A stretch of DNA of 64,000 nucleotides from Methanocella_A sp963769045 (GCA_963769045.1 CAVYKK010000019.1:62001-126000), one strand, 5' to 3'; positions 16,837 through 26,014 are shown, counted from the stretch's first letter. Notes: generated by a model from the letters alone, not told the origin. A program made the numbers and translations.

Positions 16837-17379
16837 TTGGGAGGCCTCATTGCCGTAGTTGAGGACGAGCCTGAGCTTCAGGCTCTTTACCGTTTAGTAT
16901 TGAAGTCGAAAGGCTATAGCGTCGCATATGTTTCCGCGGACGCCGAGGATGCCGTATGCAAGTACGAGCATTGCCCGGTCAAGCCGGACCTGGTGATCAT
17001 GGACCGCAGGCTGCATGAGTCGTCCGGCGAGGAAGCGGCACAGCGCATCTGCCGGATGTACCCGGATGCCCGCATTCTCTTCGCTACAGCCGATGGCGAC
17101 CAGGACCTGACAGGCCAGCCGGGCGTCGTGGGCGTACTGCAGAAGCCTTTCTCGATGGATACCATGTTCCGTGCCATCGAGGGCGCGATCGGCGACGATC
17201 GACCGCAGAGTGGCCATGTGAAAGGGCTTACGCTACTGCACTCGAGCACGATATTGACCGGCCTTATCCGCCACACTCGCCCGGCCGTTCGCCTGGCTCC
17301 AGCTGGATCACGTAACCGTCCGGGTCCTCGAAATACACGAACCTGCCGGGAGCCCGGTGCGGGTTTGGATGTACCTTGA
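16837..17379 (+). CDS. Response regulator receiver protein
   Basis: A receiver domain occupies about residues 4-125: acidic pair VVEDEPEL, phosphoacceptor Asp in KPDLVIMDRRLHE, a conserved Thr position (ILFATADGD), and Lys in VLQKPFSMD. It begins at TTG 16837 since no ATG or GTG is in frame nearby. After GAIGDD the translation degenerates and runs 116 bases into the convergent VOC gene. A one-base shift near 17190 would end the protein at 17221, so the real gene is probably about 127 residues: a single-domain regulator. Partner kinase unknown; several unpaired kinases are in the window. Confidence 0.7.
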   Translation: MGGLIAVVEDEPELQALYRLVLKSKGYSVAYVSADAEDAVCKYEHCPVKPDLVIMDRRLHESSGEEAAQRICRMYPDARILFATADGDQDLTGQPGVVGVLQKPFSMDTMFRAIEGAIGDDRPQSGHVKGLTLLHSSTILTGLIRHTRPAVRLAPAGSRNRPGPRNTRTCREPGAGLDVP

Positions 17380-17680
17380 TATTGTTCTTTTTGATGTAGT
17401 CCAGCGCCCGGTCGAAATTGGCGTCGTCAATGCTGAACCCGAAGTGGGCGTGCGTCATCCCGCACCCCTGTGCGTTGACAGGCCCATCGGCCTGGAAAAG
17501 AAAAAAGCTGTCCTTTGCCCCTGCGGTCGTCATATGCACGATCCGGTCAGAGCGGCTGACAATCTCCATGTCGAACATACTCATGTAGAACTGCGTCGAA
17601 CGGCCCAGGTCGGACACGTCGATAGCGACGTGGCACAGGCCGCCCGTTTTGATACGTCCCTGCGTCTCTGTTGCCTGCAT
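17264..17680 (-). CDS. VOC superfamily (glyoxalase-like) protein
   Basis: About 138 residues from ATG 17680. One VOC module pair with metal-ligand candidates: GLCHVAIDVSDLGRSTQFYM (His), HAHFGFSID (His), and RFVYFEDPDGYVIQLEPGE (Glu). Such proteins include glyoxalase I, dioxygenases and epimerases, and the substrate cannot be assigned. The frame extends 41 codons upstream, but that part is low-quality and the internal ATG has a gggaaatg site. The gene is convergent with the response regulator. Confidence 0.8.
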   Translation of the reverse strand: MQATETQGRIKTGGLCHVAIDVSDLGRSTQFYMSMFDMEIVSRSDRIVHMTTAGAKDSFFLFQADGPVNAQGCGMTHAHFGFSIDDANFDRALDYIKKNNIKVHPNPHRAPGRFVYFEDPDGYVIQLEPGERPGECGG

Positions 17681-17782
17681 GTCATTTCCCGACAAAATGT
17701 CATCACCTGCAAAGAAAAAGACGCGGGCCGATCGAAGGCGTTTCTCGTGAAAAAATCTCAATAAAAGACCGGGGGAACCCTG

Positions 17783-17806
17783 CCCGGCCGCTCGCGCGCG
17801 CACGCA
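17783..17806 (-). repeat. CG-rich dispersed motif (copy d)
   Basis: The minus strand reads gcgtgcgcgcgcgagcggcc, the best form of the motif. It is flanked by gggaat and gggcaggg, in the 165-base gap between two minus-strand genes. Confidence 0.75.
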
Positions 17807-17845
17807 TTCCCGGCACAGGCACGAGTACCCGGGACACAGGCTATG

Positions 17846-18874
17846 TCAGCCGGACTTAAGCAGGGAAGTAAGCCGCGGATTGCCAAGGACATTGTTGTAT
17901 GTCCAGTTGGCCAGCCTGCCGATGTTGTCATCCTTAATCAGCCCATAGCGTGGTTCCAGTGCGGGATTGAACTTGGACTTGTAGACACAGAGCAGCTTCT
18001 GCTCCGTCCCCCAGTTCTCGACGCGTCCGATGCCGTCGGCCTTTGCCTGCTTGATGAACTCCCAGTTCAGGTATTCCCCGTAGTCGCCCCTGGAACAGTC
18101 CTTGCCGCACATCCATAGCAGGAGGTGTTTCTTGTACTCACAGTTGATCGCGGCGGCGACCAGGTAATCATCGTCGTACAGGAAGCTCATCTTCAGGTTG
18201 TCGGGGAACTTCGCCATGAGCTCCTTCAGGTACTCCGGGCTCTGCCGGTGGAAGAACGTAGAGCCCTTATGCTCAAGATCCTGACGCATGATCGTCATGA
18301 ATGACCCTATATCATCGGACGGCTTTAACGTCAGGTGCTTTTTCTCACAGTCCTTGATGCTTTTACGACAGTCTTTGCTGAGGCTGTTCCACAGTTCCTG
18401 TGTGCTGCGCTTAAGGTCGATAATATAGGTATAGCCCACGTCTACGTGGTAGCCCGACCACTTGAAGTGCCGAAAATCGACGAAACCGGGCGATGCGGCG
18501 ATCGCCGCGTGGTTCACGGACAGCTTCCGGACCTCCCGGTTGAACTCACGGGCCACAATGTCCATGTAGTTCTCTTTCTTGTGCTGGCGCAGGTCATCAT
18601 AGACCGGGCTCATGACAAACCCGAGGTAAGGCACATAGGCCAGCGTCTGCTGGGGCGGGGAATACAACAGCTTCAGCCCGCTTTTTACCCGGTAGAACAG
18701 GGGGAACAGGCAAATCAGCTCGTCGCCCTTGTATATCCCGTAAGGAAGCAGCTTGTATCCGCTGTGTTTTTCCACGATCTTCAGGAAGTCCCACCTGTGA
18801 AATAGCAGGCCATAGGGGCTTTCTTCCACGAAGCTGTCCCATTGCGGGCCGTCATCCATCAGTTTTACCGTCAT
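17846..18874 (-). CDS. FemAB/GNAT-fold acyltransferase-like protein
   Basis: 342 residues resembling the FemAB-type tandem GNAT fold. The N-terminal half has a SPYGLLFHRWDFLKIVEKHS block and PLFYRV; the C-terminal half has SLSKDCRKSIKDCEKKHLTL (the usual lipid/aminoacyl-transferase helix), VAAAINCEYKKHLLLWMCGK and GEYLNWEFIKQAK. In bacteria this family adds amino acids to peptidoglycan from aminoacyl-tRNA; in archaea lacking murein the acceptor is unknown, perhaps surface polymers or lipids. It stands alone next to a 275-base gap. Confidence 0.7.
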   Translation of the reverse strand: MTVKLMDDGPQWDSFVEESPYGLLFHRWDFLKIVEKHSGYKLLPYGIYKGDELICLFPLFYRVKSGLKLLYSPPQQTLAYVPYLGFVMSPVYDDLRQHKKENYMDIVAREFNREVRKLSVNHAAIAASPGFVDFRHFKWSGYHVDVGYTYIIDLKRSTQELWNSLSKDCRKSIKDCEKKHLTLKPSDDIGSFMTIMRQDLEHKGSTFFHRQSPEYLKELMAKFPDNLKMSFLYDDDYLVAAAINCEYKKHLLLWMCGKDCSRGDYGEYLNWEFIKQAKADGIGRVENWGTEQKLLCVYKSKFNPALEPRYGLIKDDNIGRLANWTYNNVLGNPRLTSLLKSG

Positions 18875-19020
18875 CGTTGTTCACCATTGCCATGGGCCCG
18901 ATCTGCAATCGTCCGATGAATGTTAATATTAATATCATTATATAAAATATTTACTATATGAACGACCGGAAAGCAAGCACTATGGCCACAGGCAGGATGA
19001 ATAATCGGGGGCATTCGTTT

Positions 19021-19041
19021 ACGCGCGCGAGCGCACGGATG
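19021..19041 (+). repeat. CG-rich dispersed motif (copy e)
   Basis: The sequence acgcgcgcgagcgcacggatg lies in the gene-free 18875-19151 region, about 150 bases upstream of the FemAB-like gene. The rest of this region is AT-rich near 18915-18965 (a likely promoter for the FemAB-like gene) and otherwise featureless. Confidence 0.6.
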
Positions 19042-19151
19042 CGGAGGATAATGTCCGGTTACAGCCACGGACCGGCTATTTCCGGCCCGACAGATCGCTG
19101 ACAAATGCATAAAAATATAACGGCCGGCCGGCTTTATCGAAAATGGTGTGG

Positions 19152-19403
19152 TTATAGACCTCGATCGGCAGGCGTCAGGTCGGCTATACTCTTCATGGCG
19201 ACCAGGCTCTCCCGGCTGTAGCCAAGCATCCTGCAAAACGCCATATTGCAACCGACGATGCCGCCGTTGGTGTCGGCGACAATGAACGGCTGATTGGCGC
19301 CCTCGATCACGTTCAGCAGCAGGTTAACGCACGGCCTCGCCCGGTCTGCATCCATCCGGATTTCCCTGCAGTCAGCTGCCTGTGAGTTCGGTCTGTTTTC
19401 CAT
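19152..19403 (-). pseudogene. PAS-domain fragment
   Basis: 83 residues. LLLNVIEGANQPFIVADTNG followed by GIVGCNMAFCRMLGYSRESL is the first two-thirds of a PAS domain, which then stops at ADLTPADRGL before the domain is complete. No kinase or continuation in any frame is seen in the 280 bases that follow. It is most simply the remnant of a PAS histidine kinase like those at 42-50 kb and 61-64 kb. Confidence 0.6.
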
Positions 19404-19499
19404 CAGCTCCCCTGCCTGTGTCAGCTTGAAAGGTAAGCGCTACTTAAATAAAAGCATCATGGTGGTTTGCAGGCATGAGGTAATCGCATAAATTTCTGA

Positions 19500-20809
19500 C
19501 TATTTTTTAAGCTGCCACCTCACGATACCTACAGCGAACAGCCCGGCACAAATGAGGAACAGGTCAAGCCCCGCAAGTGTAGAAATGTCTGCCTGGTCCG
19601 GGATACTGCCATCCTCACTCTGTGCCGAGGCGGGCACGATTATGGCTGACAGGGCTGCCGGAGATGGTGTTACTGATGCCCATAGCGTCGGGGTTACAGA
19701 CGAGTTATTACCGGTCACAATTGCCGGAAAGCCCGGGCGGGACGATACGTTTAGAGCCAGGAGAGGCCTTGGCGTAGGCGCCGGAGTCGGCGTCGCCTGC
19801 TTTATAGTCCCTTTTACCGGGCTGCCCGTAGGAGAAATTGTAGGCGTCGGCGTGCCGGAAGGCTTTACGGTTGGTGTAGGTGAAATGGTTGCATTCGGGG
19901 TGGCGGTCGGCTTGACGGTCGGAGTCGGAGTAGGCGTCGGAGTCGGCGACGGCGTAGGCGTTGCAGGGTCAGAGTATGGCCCTATCCGGATACGGTTGCC
20001 GGTTGTGATCCCGTTGGCGGCGCACTGGCCGGCGTTAACCTCCAGGACATAGGCGCACACTGCGCCCGAAGGGACGCTGGAGGTGCCCGGCTGTGCATTG
20101 GCGGCTATGTTTACAATTTTGAGGCCGGTATCGATGAATATGATGTCCAGGGGGAAATTCATGTTGACCATGGTAAACGTATGGTAGCCGTTGCCTATGA
20201 GGAACAGCATGCCCGAGCCACTGCCCAGCGACTGCCGATACATCAGTCCCCGGTTCATGGCGTCGCTTGTCGAAGCAACTTCGACCTGATACACCGTTAC
20301 CCGGCCTGCGCCGTTAATGACCTGTACGGTGTCTGTCGATAGCGGAGGGTTTTCAGGGACAGGCGTGGGGGTTGGCGTTGATGTAGGTTTCGGAGTAGGA
20401 GTAGGAGTCGCTGTCGGTGACGGCTTAGGGGTTGCGGTCGGGACAGGCGTGGGGGTAGGCGTCGAGGTGGGTTTCGGGGAGGGGTAGGCGTCGAGGTGGT
20501 TGGGGTAGGCGTCGAGGTGGGTTTCGGGGAGGGGGTAGGCGTGGGTGTCGGTGTTGGCCTGGGAGTAGGCGTAGGAGTCGAGGTAGGAGTAGGCGTGGGA
20601 GTGGGCGTAGGCGTAGGGGTGAGCGTAGGCGTTGCGGTAGGTACAGGTGTCGCAGTCGGGCCCGTATCATTGTCACCGCCGTGCCCGGCGGCCATTGCCA
20701 CGAACATGATAGGCGATGAATACCCGGAGCGCTTATCCCCGGCATTGTCAGCACAAAATGCGAACATACAAAGCAATAATCCAATCAGTATCAGTAGTTT
20801 TACTCTCAT
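19500..20809 (-). CDS. Secreted, membrane-anchored DUF192 protein with Thr-Pro linkers, frameshifted
   Basis: One gene of about 436 residues once a frameshift is allowed. In order: a signal peptide (MRVKLLILIGLLLCMFAFC), a short domain, a long Thr-Pro repeat, a DUF192 domain (VQVINGAGRVTVYQVEV, RGLMYRQSLGSGSGMLFLI, FPLDIIFIDTG, VLEVNAGQCAANGI), a second Thr-Pro linker, and a C-terminal membrane helix (LDLFLICAGLFAVGIV). The frame breaks at 20481-20484, where one copy of an internal repeat has four G and its twin at 20531-20535 has five, so a missing base is the likely cause. It is probably displayed on the cell surface. DUF192 function is unknown. Confidence 0.8.
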
Positions 20810-21072
20810 GTTTACCCTTCTGTCACGATAAGCGTCCGTGCGGTCGCCCTTGCCGTTCCATAAGGCTTCTTATAGCAATATGTTATAATATATGTACAAA
20901 TTATATAAATGTATTTATAATAAGTGGTTAAGATGCTGATGATTACCAGGCAGGCCATTAAACTCTAAAACGATCATCGGGCATGGTACAGAGTGAAGAT
21001 AAGAGCGCTAAGCGTGCGCGAATTTGAAGAGAAAAATAAGAAGGCCATAGGCATATACATGGCCGTTACAGG

Positions 21073-21750
21073 TCACTTAGCCGCATCGATGTCTTTTAAC
21101 ATCACGGGCTTTGCGTCTGACGGGAACCGGGCTCCGTTCGCCTGTATGTCCAGCAGCGCAGCCCTCACGGAGGGGTTGCCGACGATCACCATCGACTTAT
21201 TGTCCGCCGATCGGGTGATTCTGGCGGGTGTGGCGAGCGTATAGCTCTTCGCCTTGCCGCCCGGCATGTAGACGCCCAGTCCGGTGAACCGGGCACCGGG
21301 TTCGCCCTGACGTTTCCCGGCCATGGTGACGTTCTTCATGGCAACGACAGCCGAAGCCCCTGCGACGTCGACTGAAGCGTTACTATAGTTGCCGATTACG
21401 GGCCGCTGGCGCTTCTGGTCAGTCTTGTTTACGAATGGAATGATCGCGGTGTCGTTCGCGAAGTAGTACGTGCCCGACCGCTTCTTCGATTCGTTCATGA
21501 AGACTACCTTACCGTCCCTGCCTTTGATGGCGCTGCCCAGTATGTCGAAGCTGATCGACGAGTCGGTCGCGCCGGTGATGCTGACGATATTGTATATCTC
21601 GTCCGGCGCCCACGCCGCTATCCCGGCCCGGCCCTTCTGGCGATGATCGGTGCCCTGCGAGACCGCCGCCGGGATGATCAGGGCGGCCAACAGGGTAACG
21701 ATCAAAAGAGCCAATACTATTCTTGTCGTTCTCTGCACAGTTTTCTGCAC
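21073..21750 (-). CDS. Hypothetical secreted protein
   Basis: About 225 residues. The N-terminus is a signal peptide or anchor (TTRIVLALLIVTLLAALIIPAAVSQG), then a beta-rich domain with many N-x-S/T sequons and two similar GLGVYMPGG-type turns. No family recognised. A TTG at 21768 extends it by six residues; GTG 21750 is preferred because agggg lies seven bases before it. The 263 bases separating it from the DUF192 gene contain only AT-rich promoter-like sequence. Confidence 0.6.
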   Translation of the reverse strand: MQKTVQRTTRIVLALLIVTLLAALIIPAAVSQGTDHRQKGRAGIAAWAPDEIYNIVSITGATDSSISFDILGSAIKGRDGKVVFMNESKKRSGTYYFANDTAIIPFVNKTDQKRQRPVIGNYSNASVDVAGASAVVAMKNVTMAGKRQGEPGARFTGLGVYMPGGKAKSYTLATPARITRSADNKSMVIVGNPSVRAALLDIQANGARFPSDAKPVMLKDIDAAK

Positions 21751-21899
21751 AATATATCCCCTGTGCAAAATCCGAAGGTGCGGGGAAATATATTTGCAAA
21801 CATCTCGGCGTATGACGGGTGAAAAATATCCGTTGCTTCAGCAGGACAGTCGCGCCGTATCCCCGCTTCCGCCGGTGCAACGGCCTTCTGCCATGCCGG

Positions 21900-22124
21900 T
21901 TAGTCTTCTTCCTTTCCGGCCTGCCTGCCGGCAATCTTCCAGCCTGCTACAGCCGCTATGATGGCCAGGACCAGCCCCAGGAGCTCCGGCAGGCCATAGA
22001 TGACCCATTCCCCGGCATCCGGAAACATACTTTTGGCCACGTAATTAAGGACATAGATGGAGACCATCAGGACGACTATGAAACTCAGGACAGAAAGGAT
22101 GACCTGTTGTATCTTCAGCTTCAT
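21900..22124 (-). CDS. Small two-helix membrane protein
   Basis: About 74 residues from ATG 22124: two helices (VILSVLSFIVVLMVSIYVL and LLGLVLAIIAAVAGWKIA) and a charged tail (GRQAGKEED). Its ATG overlaps the TGA of the LAGLIDADG-like gene by four bases (ATGA), so translation is probably coupled. No family recognised. Confidence 0.55.
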   Translation of the reverse strand: MKLKIQQVILSVLSFIVVLMVSIYVLNYVAKSMFPDAGEWVIYGLPELLGLVLAIIAAVAGWKIAGRQAGKEED

Positions 22125-22740
22125 ATAGACAAGAATCCGCATTCGAATATAAATTGATTGGCGTTGGCAATGCCTGACAGTATCCCCATGATAAAGAGGG
22201 AACATACGCACAAAAGGCGATTTGCGGCAAACAGCGGGCTGTAATGGGGCGTCACCATGGCGGTCATCGAGCTCTCGGTACTGGCCGAGGCATTGAGGTT
22301 GCTCACCTGCTGCCAGTAGTCCATCCTCACGTCGAACATGGCAGGGGTGACGTGGAACGGCGGCTTCTGGGTGAGCTTCATCTCTTCCCGCTGCCGCTGG
22401 CAGACGTCGATGAAATCGATCACAAGCCGGGCCTGCTTCTTTTTAACTATCAGGTAAGGCATTAGAGCAGTGAGCACACTGTGAGCCTGCCTGTCCGAGA
22501 CCCGCCAGACACTCCAGACCTTGTAATTCGGGTTGCTTGGCTGATAAGTGTAGACGGAGCCGCCGAAGTTCTCCTTCATCAGGTTCTGCACGATCGAGTG
22601 GCTGGTGCTGGTGAACCCTGTTTTGGCGCTAAAATAGATGTGCTGCTCGCCAGACTTGTTCTTCCGGGCCGATTTCTGTATGGTTATGAACCCGTCTGAG
22701 TCGATGGCCCCGGCAAAGTACGCATAGAGGCAATCCTTTT
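22121..22740 (-). CDS. Free-standing LAGLIDADG-like protein, 5' end unclear
   Basis: Reading through from about 22740 gives CLYAYFAGAIDSDGFITIQK, a good LAGLIDADG helix with its catalytic Asp, followed by FGGSVYTYQPSNPNYKVWSV and LMPYLIVKKKQARLVIDFI, the usual beta-sheet and second helix of single-motif homing endonuclease domains. The C-terminal 50 residues are an unrelated-looking hydrophobic segment. No ATG, GTG or TTG exists in frame upstream of the motif, only at 22591 inside the domain, so the gene is truncated, frameshifted or uses an odd start. It is not inside a host gene, so it is not an intein. Confidence 0.55.
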
Positions 22741-22974
22741 CCCTGTAGATACCAACACCCGCCTTTAGTATCGGTTCTATTGCTGATCGTATATATGTAT
22801 TATTGATATTACGTCACCAGATTGAAAAATAAGGGAAGGGGACTGTGAATAAAAGCAAAATGGAACGTCGGCAGATCGTATGTCAAGCATCGCCGGCTGT
22901 AAGCCTGCCTGGCCCCACAGCTGTCACAAAGCCTCGCCGTTTCCGACAGGACTCGCCCAGGCTGATGTCGGGAC

Positions 22975-22996
22975 ACGCGTGCACGCACGAGCGGCC
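22975..22996 (+). repeat. CG-rich dispersed motif (copy f)
   Basis: The sequence acgcgtgcacgcacgagcgg is preceded by gctgatgtcggg, the same prefix as copy a at 3421. It lies in the gene-free 22745-23475 interval, just before a long palindrome. Confidence 0.65.
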
Positions 22997-23040
22997 GGCG
23001 GCAGGGCACATCGGATCGCACTACGCTGCGCTTGCGGCCA

Positions 23041-23250
23041 CGAAGACATAGTTATTTGCATATCTTTTTGTACATGCTGGCCGGCACCTGACACAAAGGC
23101 CACGAAGGCCACAATGGCCACAACGTACGTTTAAAAAGGTTCCTGGAAGCCTCTTCATAAATAGGACTTCGTGGCCTTTGTGGCCTTTGTGGCCTTTGTG
23201 GCCTTTGTGTCTGATGCCTTCTCATTGTATACAACATTCCAGGAATGACT
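23041..23250 (+). repeat. Long palindromic element, copy 4 (CACAAAGGC arms)
   Basis: About 200 bases: outer flank gttatttgcatatctttttg, arm of acacaaaggccacgaaggcc units, loop aacgtacgtttaaaaaggttc...ataaatagg, and the complementary arm of ggcctttgt units ending near cattgtatac. The reverse complement of the whole unit, including loop and outer flanks, is found at 30873-31073. Confidence 0.85.
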
Positions 23251-23385
23251 AACACAAAGGGAATGAAGACACAAAGGACGGTAAGACACAAAGGGCTTGA
23301 TTAAAATATTCTTTGTGCCTTAATCGTCTTTGTGTCTTCCGTTTCAATCTTTGCTCCCTTCGTCCCGTTGTGTCTTTGTGGCCGC
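23251..23385. repeat. Second, diverged palindrome adjoining copy 4
   Basis: The left arm has acacaaaggg-type units (23251-23298), an AT loop around 23300-23312, and a right arm of ctttgtgtctt-type units to about 23385. It looks like an independent relative of the neighbouring element, with a 12 to 16-base unit in place of nine. Confidence 0.6.
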
Positions 23386-23475
23386 AAGCGCAGCGTAGTG
23401 CATGCCAGCATGTACCATTCCCGATTCCAAAAAAATGCGAAGAGTCAAAATAATTAAAGGGCGTATTGGCCCTGT

Positions 23476-23919
23476 ATGGAAAAGTCGAAAGCGGCTTTCT
23501 GGCAATATTTTTTCATCGCCGTCGCGGTAATGGTAATCGTCGACTTCACCACCACATTCTTTCCCGACTACGCCAGGTGGTTCGGCTACATGCCTGCGAT
23601 ATTCGTCTTTTACCTCGGCCTGCCGCTGGTCTTCGCCATTTTCGCTATCCGCATGAAGTTCGACGACTGGAAGCTGCTCGGCGTGGCCGTCGCGTCGGGC
23701 CTGGTGCTGGAACTGACGCTATTCCATAACATGATGCTTATCACGTTCCCGGTTATGGTCATAGCGATCCCTGCCCTGGTGGCAATCTATAGCGTGATCG
23801 CATTTCTCCCAAAGTGGATCGTGGAGGAAAAACTAAAGGAAAACAGGGGCAAGGCTGCGGTTCTGATCATTGCCTGGCTGACTGTAGCGGGTATCACATT
23901 CATGAACAATACCCGCTGA
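23476..23919 (+). CDS. Hypothetical membrane protein
   Basis: 147 residues with four or five hydrophobic helices (for example FFIAVAVMVIVDFTTTFF, IFVFYLGLPLVFAIFAI, ITFPVMVIAIPALVAIYSVI, AAVLIIAWLTVAGITFM). Not assigned to a family. The ATG at 23476 lacks a strong ribosome binding site, and an AT-rich stretch at about 23445 may be the promoter. Confidence 0.6.
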   Translation: MEKSKAAFWQYFFIAVAVMVIVDFTTTFFPDYARWFGYMPAIFVFYLGLPLVFAIFAIRMKFDDWKLLGVAVASGLVLELTLFHNMMLITFPVMVIAIPALVAIYSVIAFLPKWIVEEKLKENRGKAAVLIIAWLTVAGITFMNNTR

Positions 23920-23992
23920 GGAAATGAGGTCACGTGTCGCAATTAGAAAACTTTCATAACCTTAATATTCTTACCGGCCATATAATTTAGAC

Positions 23993-24409
23993 ATGCGCTC
24001 GATCAATAGTGTCTTTGCTGCCATCGGCATGGTGATCATGCTTGTCGTCGTAGCTATCGGATGCGTCAGCACTCCGCCTTCGCAGGATGCGTCTGTCGCG
24101 GCCAACGACACCGCTGAGAGCATGTTCCTGGCCTTTAACACGGGCGATTTCGGACAGTTCTCGGGGCATTTCAGCGACGCGATGAAGAAGAGCATGAACG
24201 AAAGTGCTTTCAACGATATGAGGAACCAGATACAGAGCAAGTACGGCAACTATACGTCGAAGACACTGGCGGATTCCTTCGTAGACACACCCTATTACGA
24301 CTTCAGATATGACTGTAAGTTTGAAAAGGGCTCGCTCAGGATCAGGCTGGTCATGAACGGGACGGACCCGTCGACGGTCGAGGGGCTGTGGTTCCCGCAC
24401 GGGATATGA
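23993..24409 (+). CDS. Lipoprotein-like DUF3887-type protein
   Basis: 138 residues with an N-terminal helix and a lipobox-like VVVAIGC (Cys at about 24). The remainder, AESMFLAFNTGDFGQFSGHF then SDAMKKSMNESAF and QSKYGNYTSKTL, fits the DUF3887 pattern, a small alpha/beta domain found in exported proteins. Function unknown. It is followed closely by the tRNA cluster on the opposite strand. Confidence 0.65.
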   Translation: MRSINSVFAAIGMVIMLVVVAIGCVSTPPSQDASVAANDTAESMFLAFNTGDFGQFSGHFSDAMKKSMNESAFNDMRNQIQSKYGNYTSKTLADSFVDTPYYDFRYDCKFEKGSLRIRLVMNGTDPSTVEGLWFPHGI

Positions 24410-24439
24410 GAATCAAAAGTTTAAAAGCAGAAAATGCAG

Positions 24440-24512
<73 letters not shown>

Positions 24513-24561
24513 TCACGAAGATATCGGTTTTTAAATATATAGGCTTTTGCCGGTGGATTCA

Positions 24562-24636
<75 letters not shown>

Positions 24637-24650
24637 GTTTTGGGGTAGAG

Positions 24651-24723
24651 CGCCGCCAACAGGACTCGAACCTGTGACATGCTGGTTAACAGCCAGCCAC
24701 TCTACCAACTGAGTTATGGCGGC
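24651..24723 (-). tRNA. tRNA-Asn (GTT)
   Basis: Acceptor gccgcca/tggcggc, D arm taactcagttggtagagt, anticodon loop ctgttaa, T arm caggttcgagtcctg, discriminator G. It is the first gene of the cluster; a TATA-like element lies upstream at 24749-24759. Confidence 0.93.
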
Positions 24724-24748
24724 ATTCGCGAAGCATAAAAGGACATTG

Positions 24749-24759
24749 AAGATATAAAT
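24749..24759 (-). promoter_or_regulatory. TATA box of the tRNA cluster
   Basis: On the minus strand the sequence ttatttatatc lies about 30 bases before tRNA-Asn, the expected spacing for an archaeal tRNA promoter. Confidence 0.5.
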
Positions 24760-24898
24760 AACTAACGGTGAGCCTGAGATACATAATGGACGCGGTGGGT
24801 GTTTCTTTACTTCACTATTATATCATCGCGGTGCGACGCCTATGCGTTATAGCAATACTAAAGATTTATAGAACAGCATGATATGATCAATCCAATAA

Positions 24899-25617
24899 TA
24901 ATCGCGGTGCGACGCCCATGCGTGCTGCGCTGCATGGGCTACTCCGGGTTTTTCCGGTCTCATGAAAAATTTAATAAATGAAGCCGACGCTTGCCGATCT
25001 AACGATAAATGTAATAAACCATATAAATGGAGTTTAGACATAGCTATTTTTCATCGCCTCTACTTGAAAATACCCTTTTTCATCCGTCGAGTGCTCCGCC
25101 GTCCGGGCCGCGCTCGCACCCTCGCTTCACCGGCACAGCTGCGCCTTCGGCAGCGCTGACCGGAGCACTTCGCAGGCGCTAAGCAACGCGCCTGTCGGCA
25201 GCGTTCATTGCCCGGCCGCCTCCGCACCCCTCGCACCGCTATCGCGTGCGAGGGGCCTTCGGCCAGAAAAACCCTCCGCCTTCCGCGGAGAAGCAAAGGC
25301 TACCCTTACCCAGACTATTATAGGGTTGTTGCCTTTACTGGTGTTGGTATGGGTAGCCTGTGCTTCTCCGCGGAAGGCGGAGGGTTTTTTCGGCTTGCCC
25401 CTTCGCACGCATCAGCTGTGCGAGGGGTGTGTAGGTGGCGGGTGTGAAAAACGCTGCCCCTATGGGGCGCGTTTTTCAGGGCTTGCAAAGGAGGCTCAAC
25501 GCCGCCGAAGGCGCGTTGGGCCGACGAAGGTGCGAGCCCGTCGCCCGACACCGGAACACCGGAAAAACCCGTAGTAGCACGTGCGGCGAAGCAAGCACGG
25601 GCGTCGCACCGCGATTA
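24899..25617. mobile_element. MITE-like element with about 60-bp imperfect inverted ends
   Basis: The left end (24899-24957) reads aatcgcggtgcgacgccc, a hairpin, then ctactccgggtttttccggt. The right end (25556-25617), reverse complemented, gives aatcgcggtgcgacgcccg, a hairpin, then ctactacgggtttttccggt. Between them are about 600 bases without a credible gene but with nested palindromes, including about 38-bp inverted arms at 25267-25303 and 25349-25388 and hairpins of cccctcgca/tgcgagggg. Extra copies of the terminal 16 bases lie outside at 24825-24840 and 25671-25686. No transposase is encoded, so it would depend on one elsewhere. A structured RNA is the alternative. Confidence 0.55.
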
Positions 25618-25795
25618 GTATGAGGCATATTAGCTATTGGCAGATATGCCTTTTCAACAAGAAGCAAGCACGGGCGTCGCACCGCGATTAGAAAGGGAAG
25701 TATTTGCTATTGGCCGATAAAATACGCCTTGTCAGGCAATAAGGTATTGTTTAAGAACGGTCGGGCCATCCATAGACGCCTGCCGTGACTGCCGT

Positions 25796-25822
25796 CCGCG
25801 CGCGTGCGCGTGACCGCCCGGC
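25796..25822 (+). repeat. CG-rich dispersed motif (copy k)
   Basis: The sequence gtccgcgcgcgtgcgcgtga is followed by ccgcccgg. It lies in the otherwise gene-free interval 25694-26014 ahead of argF. That interval also holds a degenerate copy of the accgcgattagta repeat at 25877 and an AT-rich argF promoter region (tttataacc near 25960). Confidence 0.5.
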
Positions 25823-26014
25823 TTCACCTGCCACGGAAAGCAGAGAGGTATCACGCGAAGAAACAAGTGGCATAGGACCGCGATTAGTATATTGAACGCT
25901 ATATGAACAGTGAACGATGCGTATTATTTAATTTACTGACCATGCCCTGTTAGATACATTTATAACCGATGCCGCTATTTTTAAAACTATCTTTTAACGT
26001 GAGTTGATTGCCGG

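Noticed and set aside
20496..20831. Plus-strand ORF of glycine-valine repeats opposite the DUF192 gene
   Set aside because: It is the antisense reading of the Thr-Pro repeat and has no start signals of its own.
23041..23385. Tandem ggcctttgt units as a CRISPR or satellite array
   Set aside because: The units are 9 bases with no unique spacers, and they form the arms of a palindrome with a shared loop.
24825..25693. Possible CRISPR remnant: copies of atcgcggtgcgacgcc about 75 bases apart
   Set aside because: There are only two copies per side, in opposite orientation on the two sides. The sequences between copies on the right resemble one another (gctattggc-type), unlike spacers, and no cas operon is near. 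Inverted element ends explain the pattern better.
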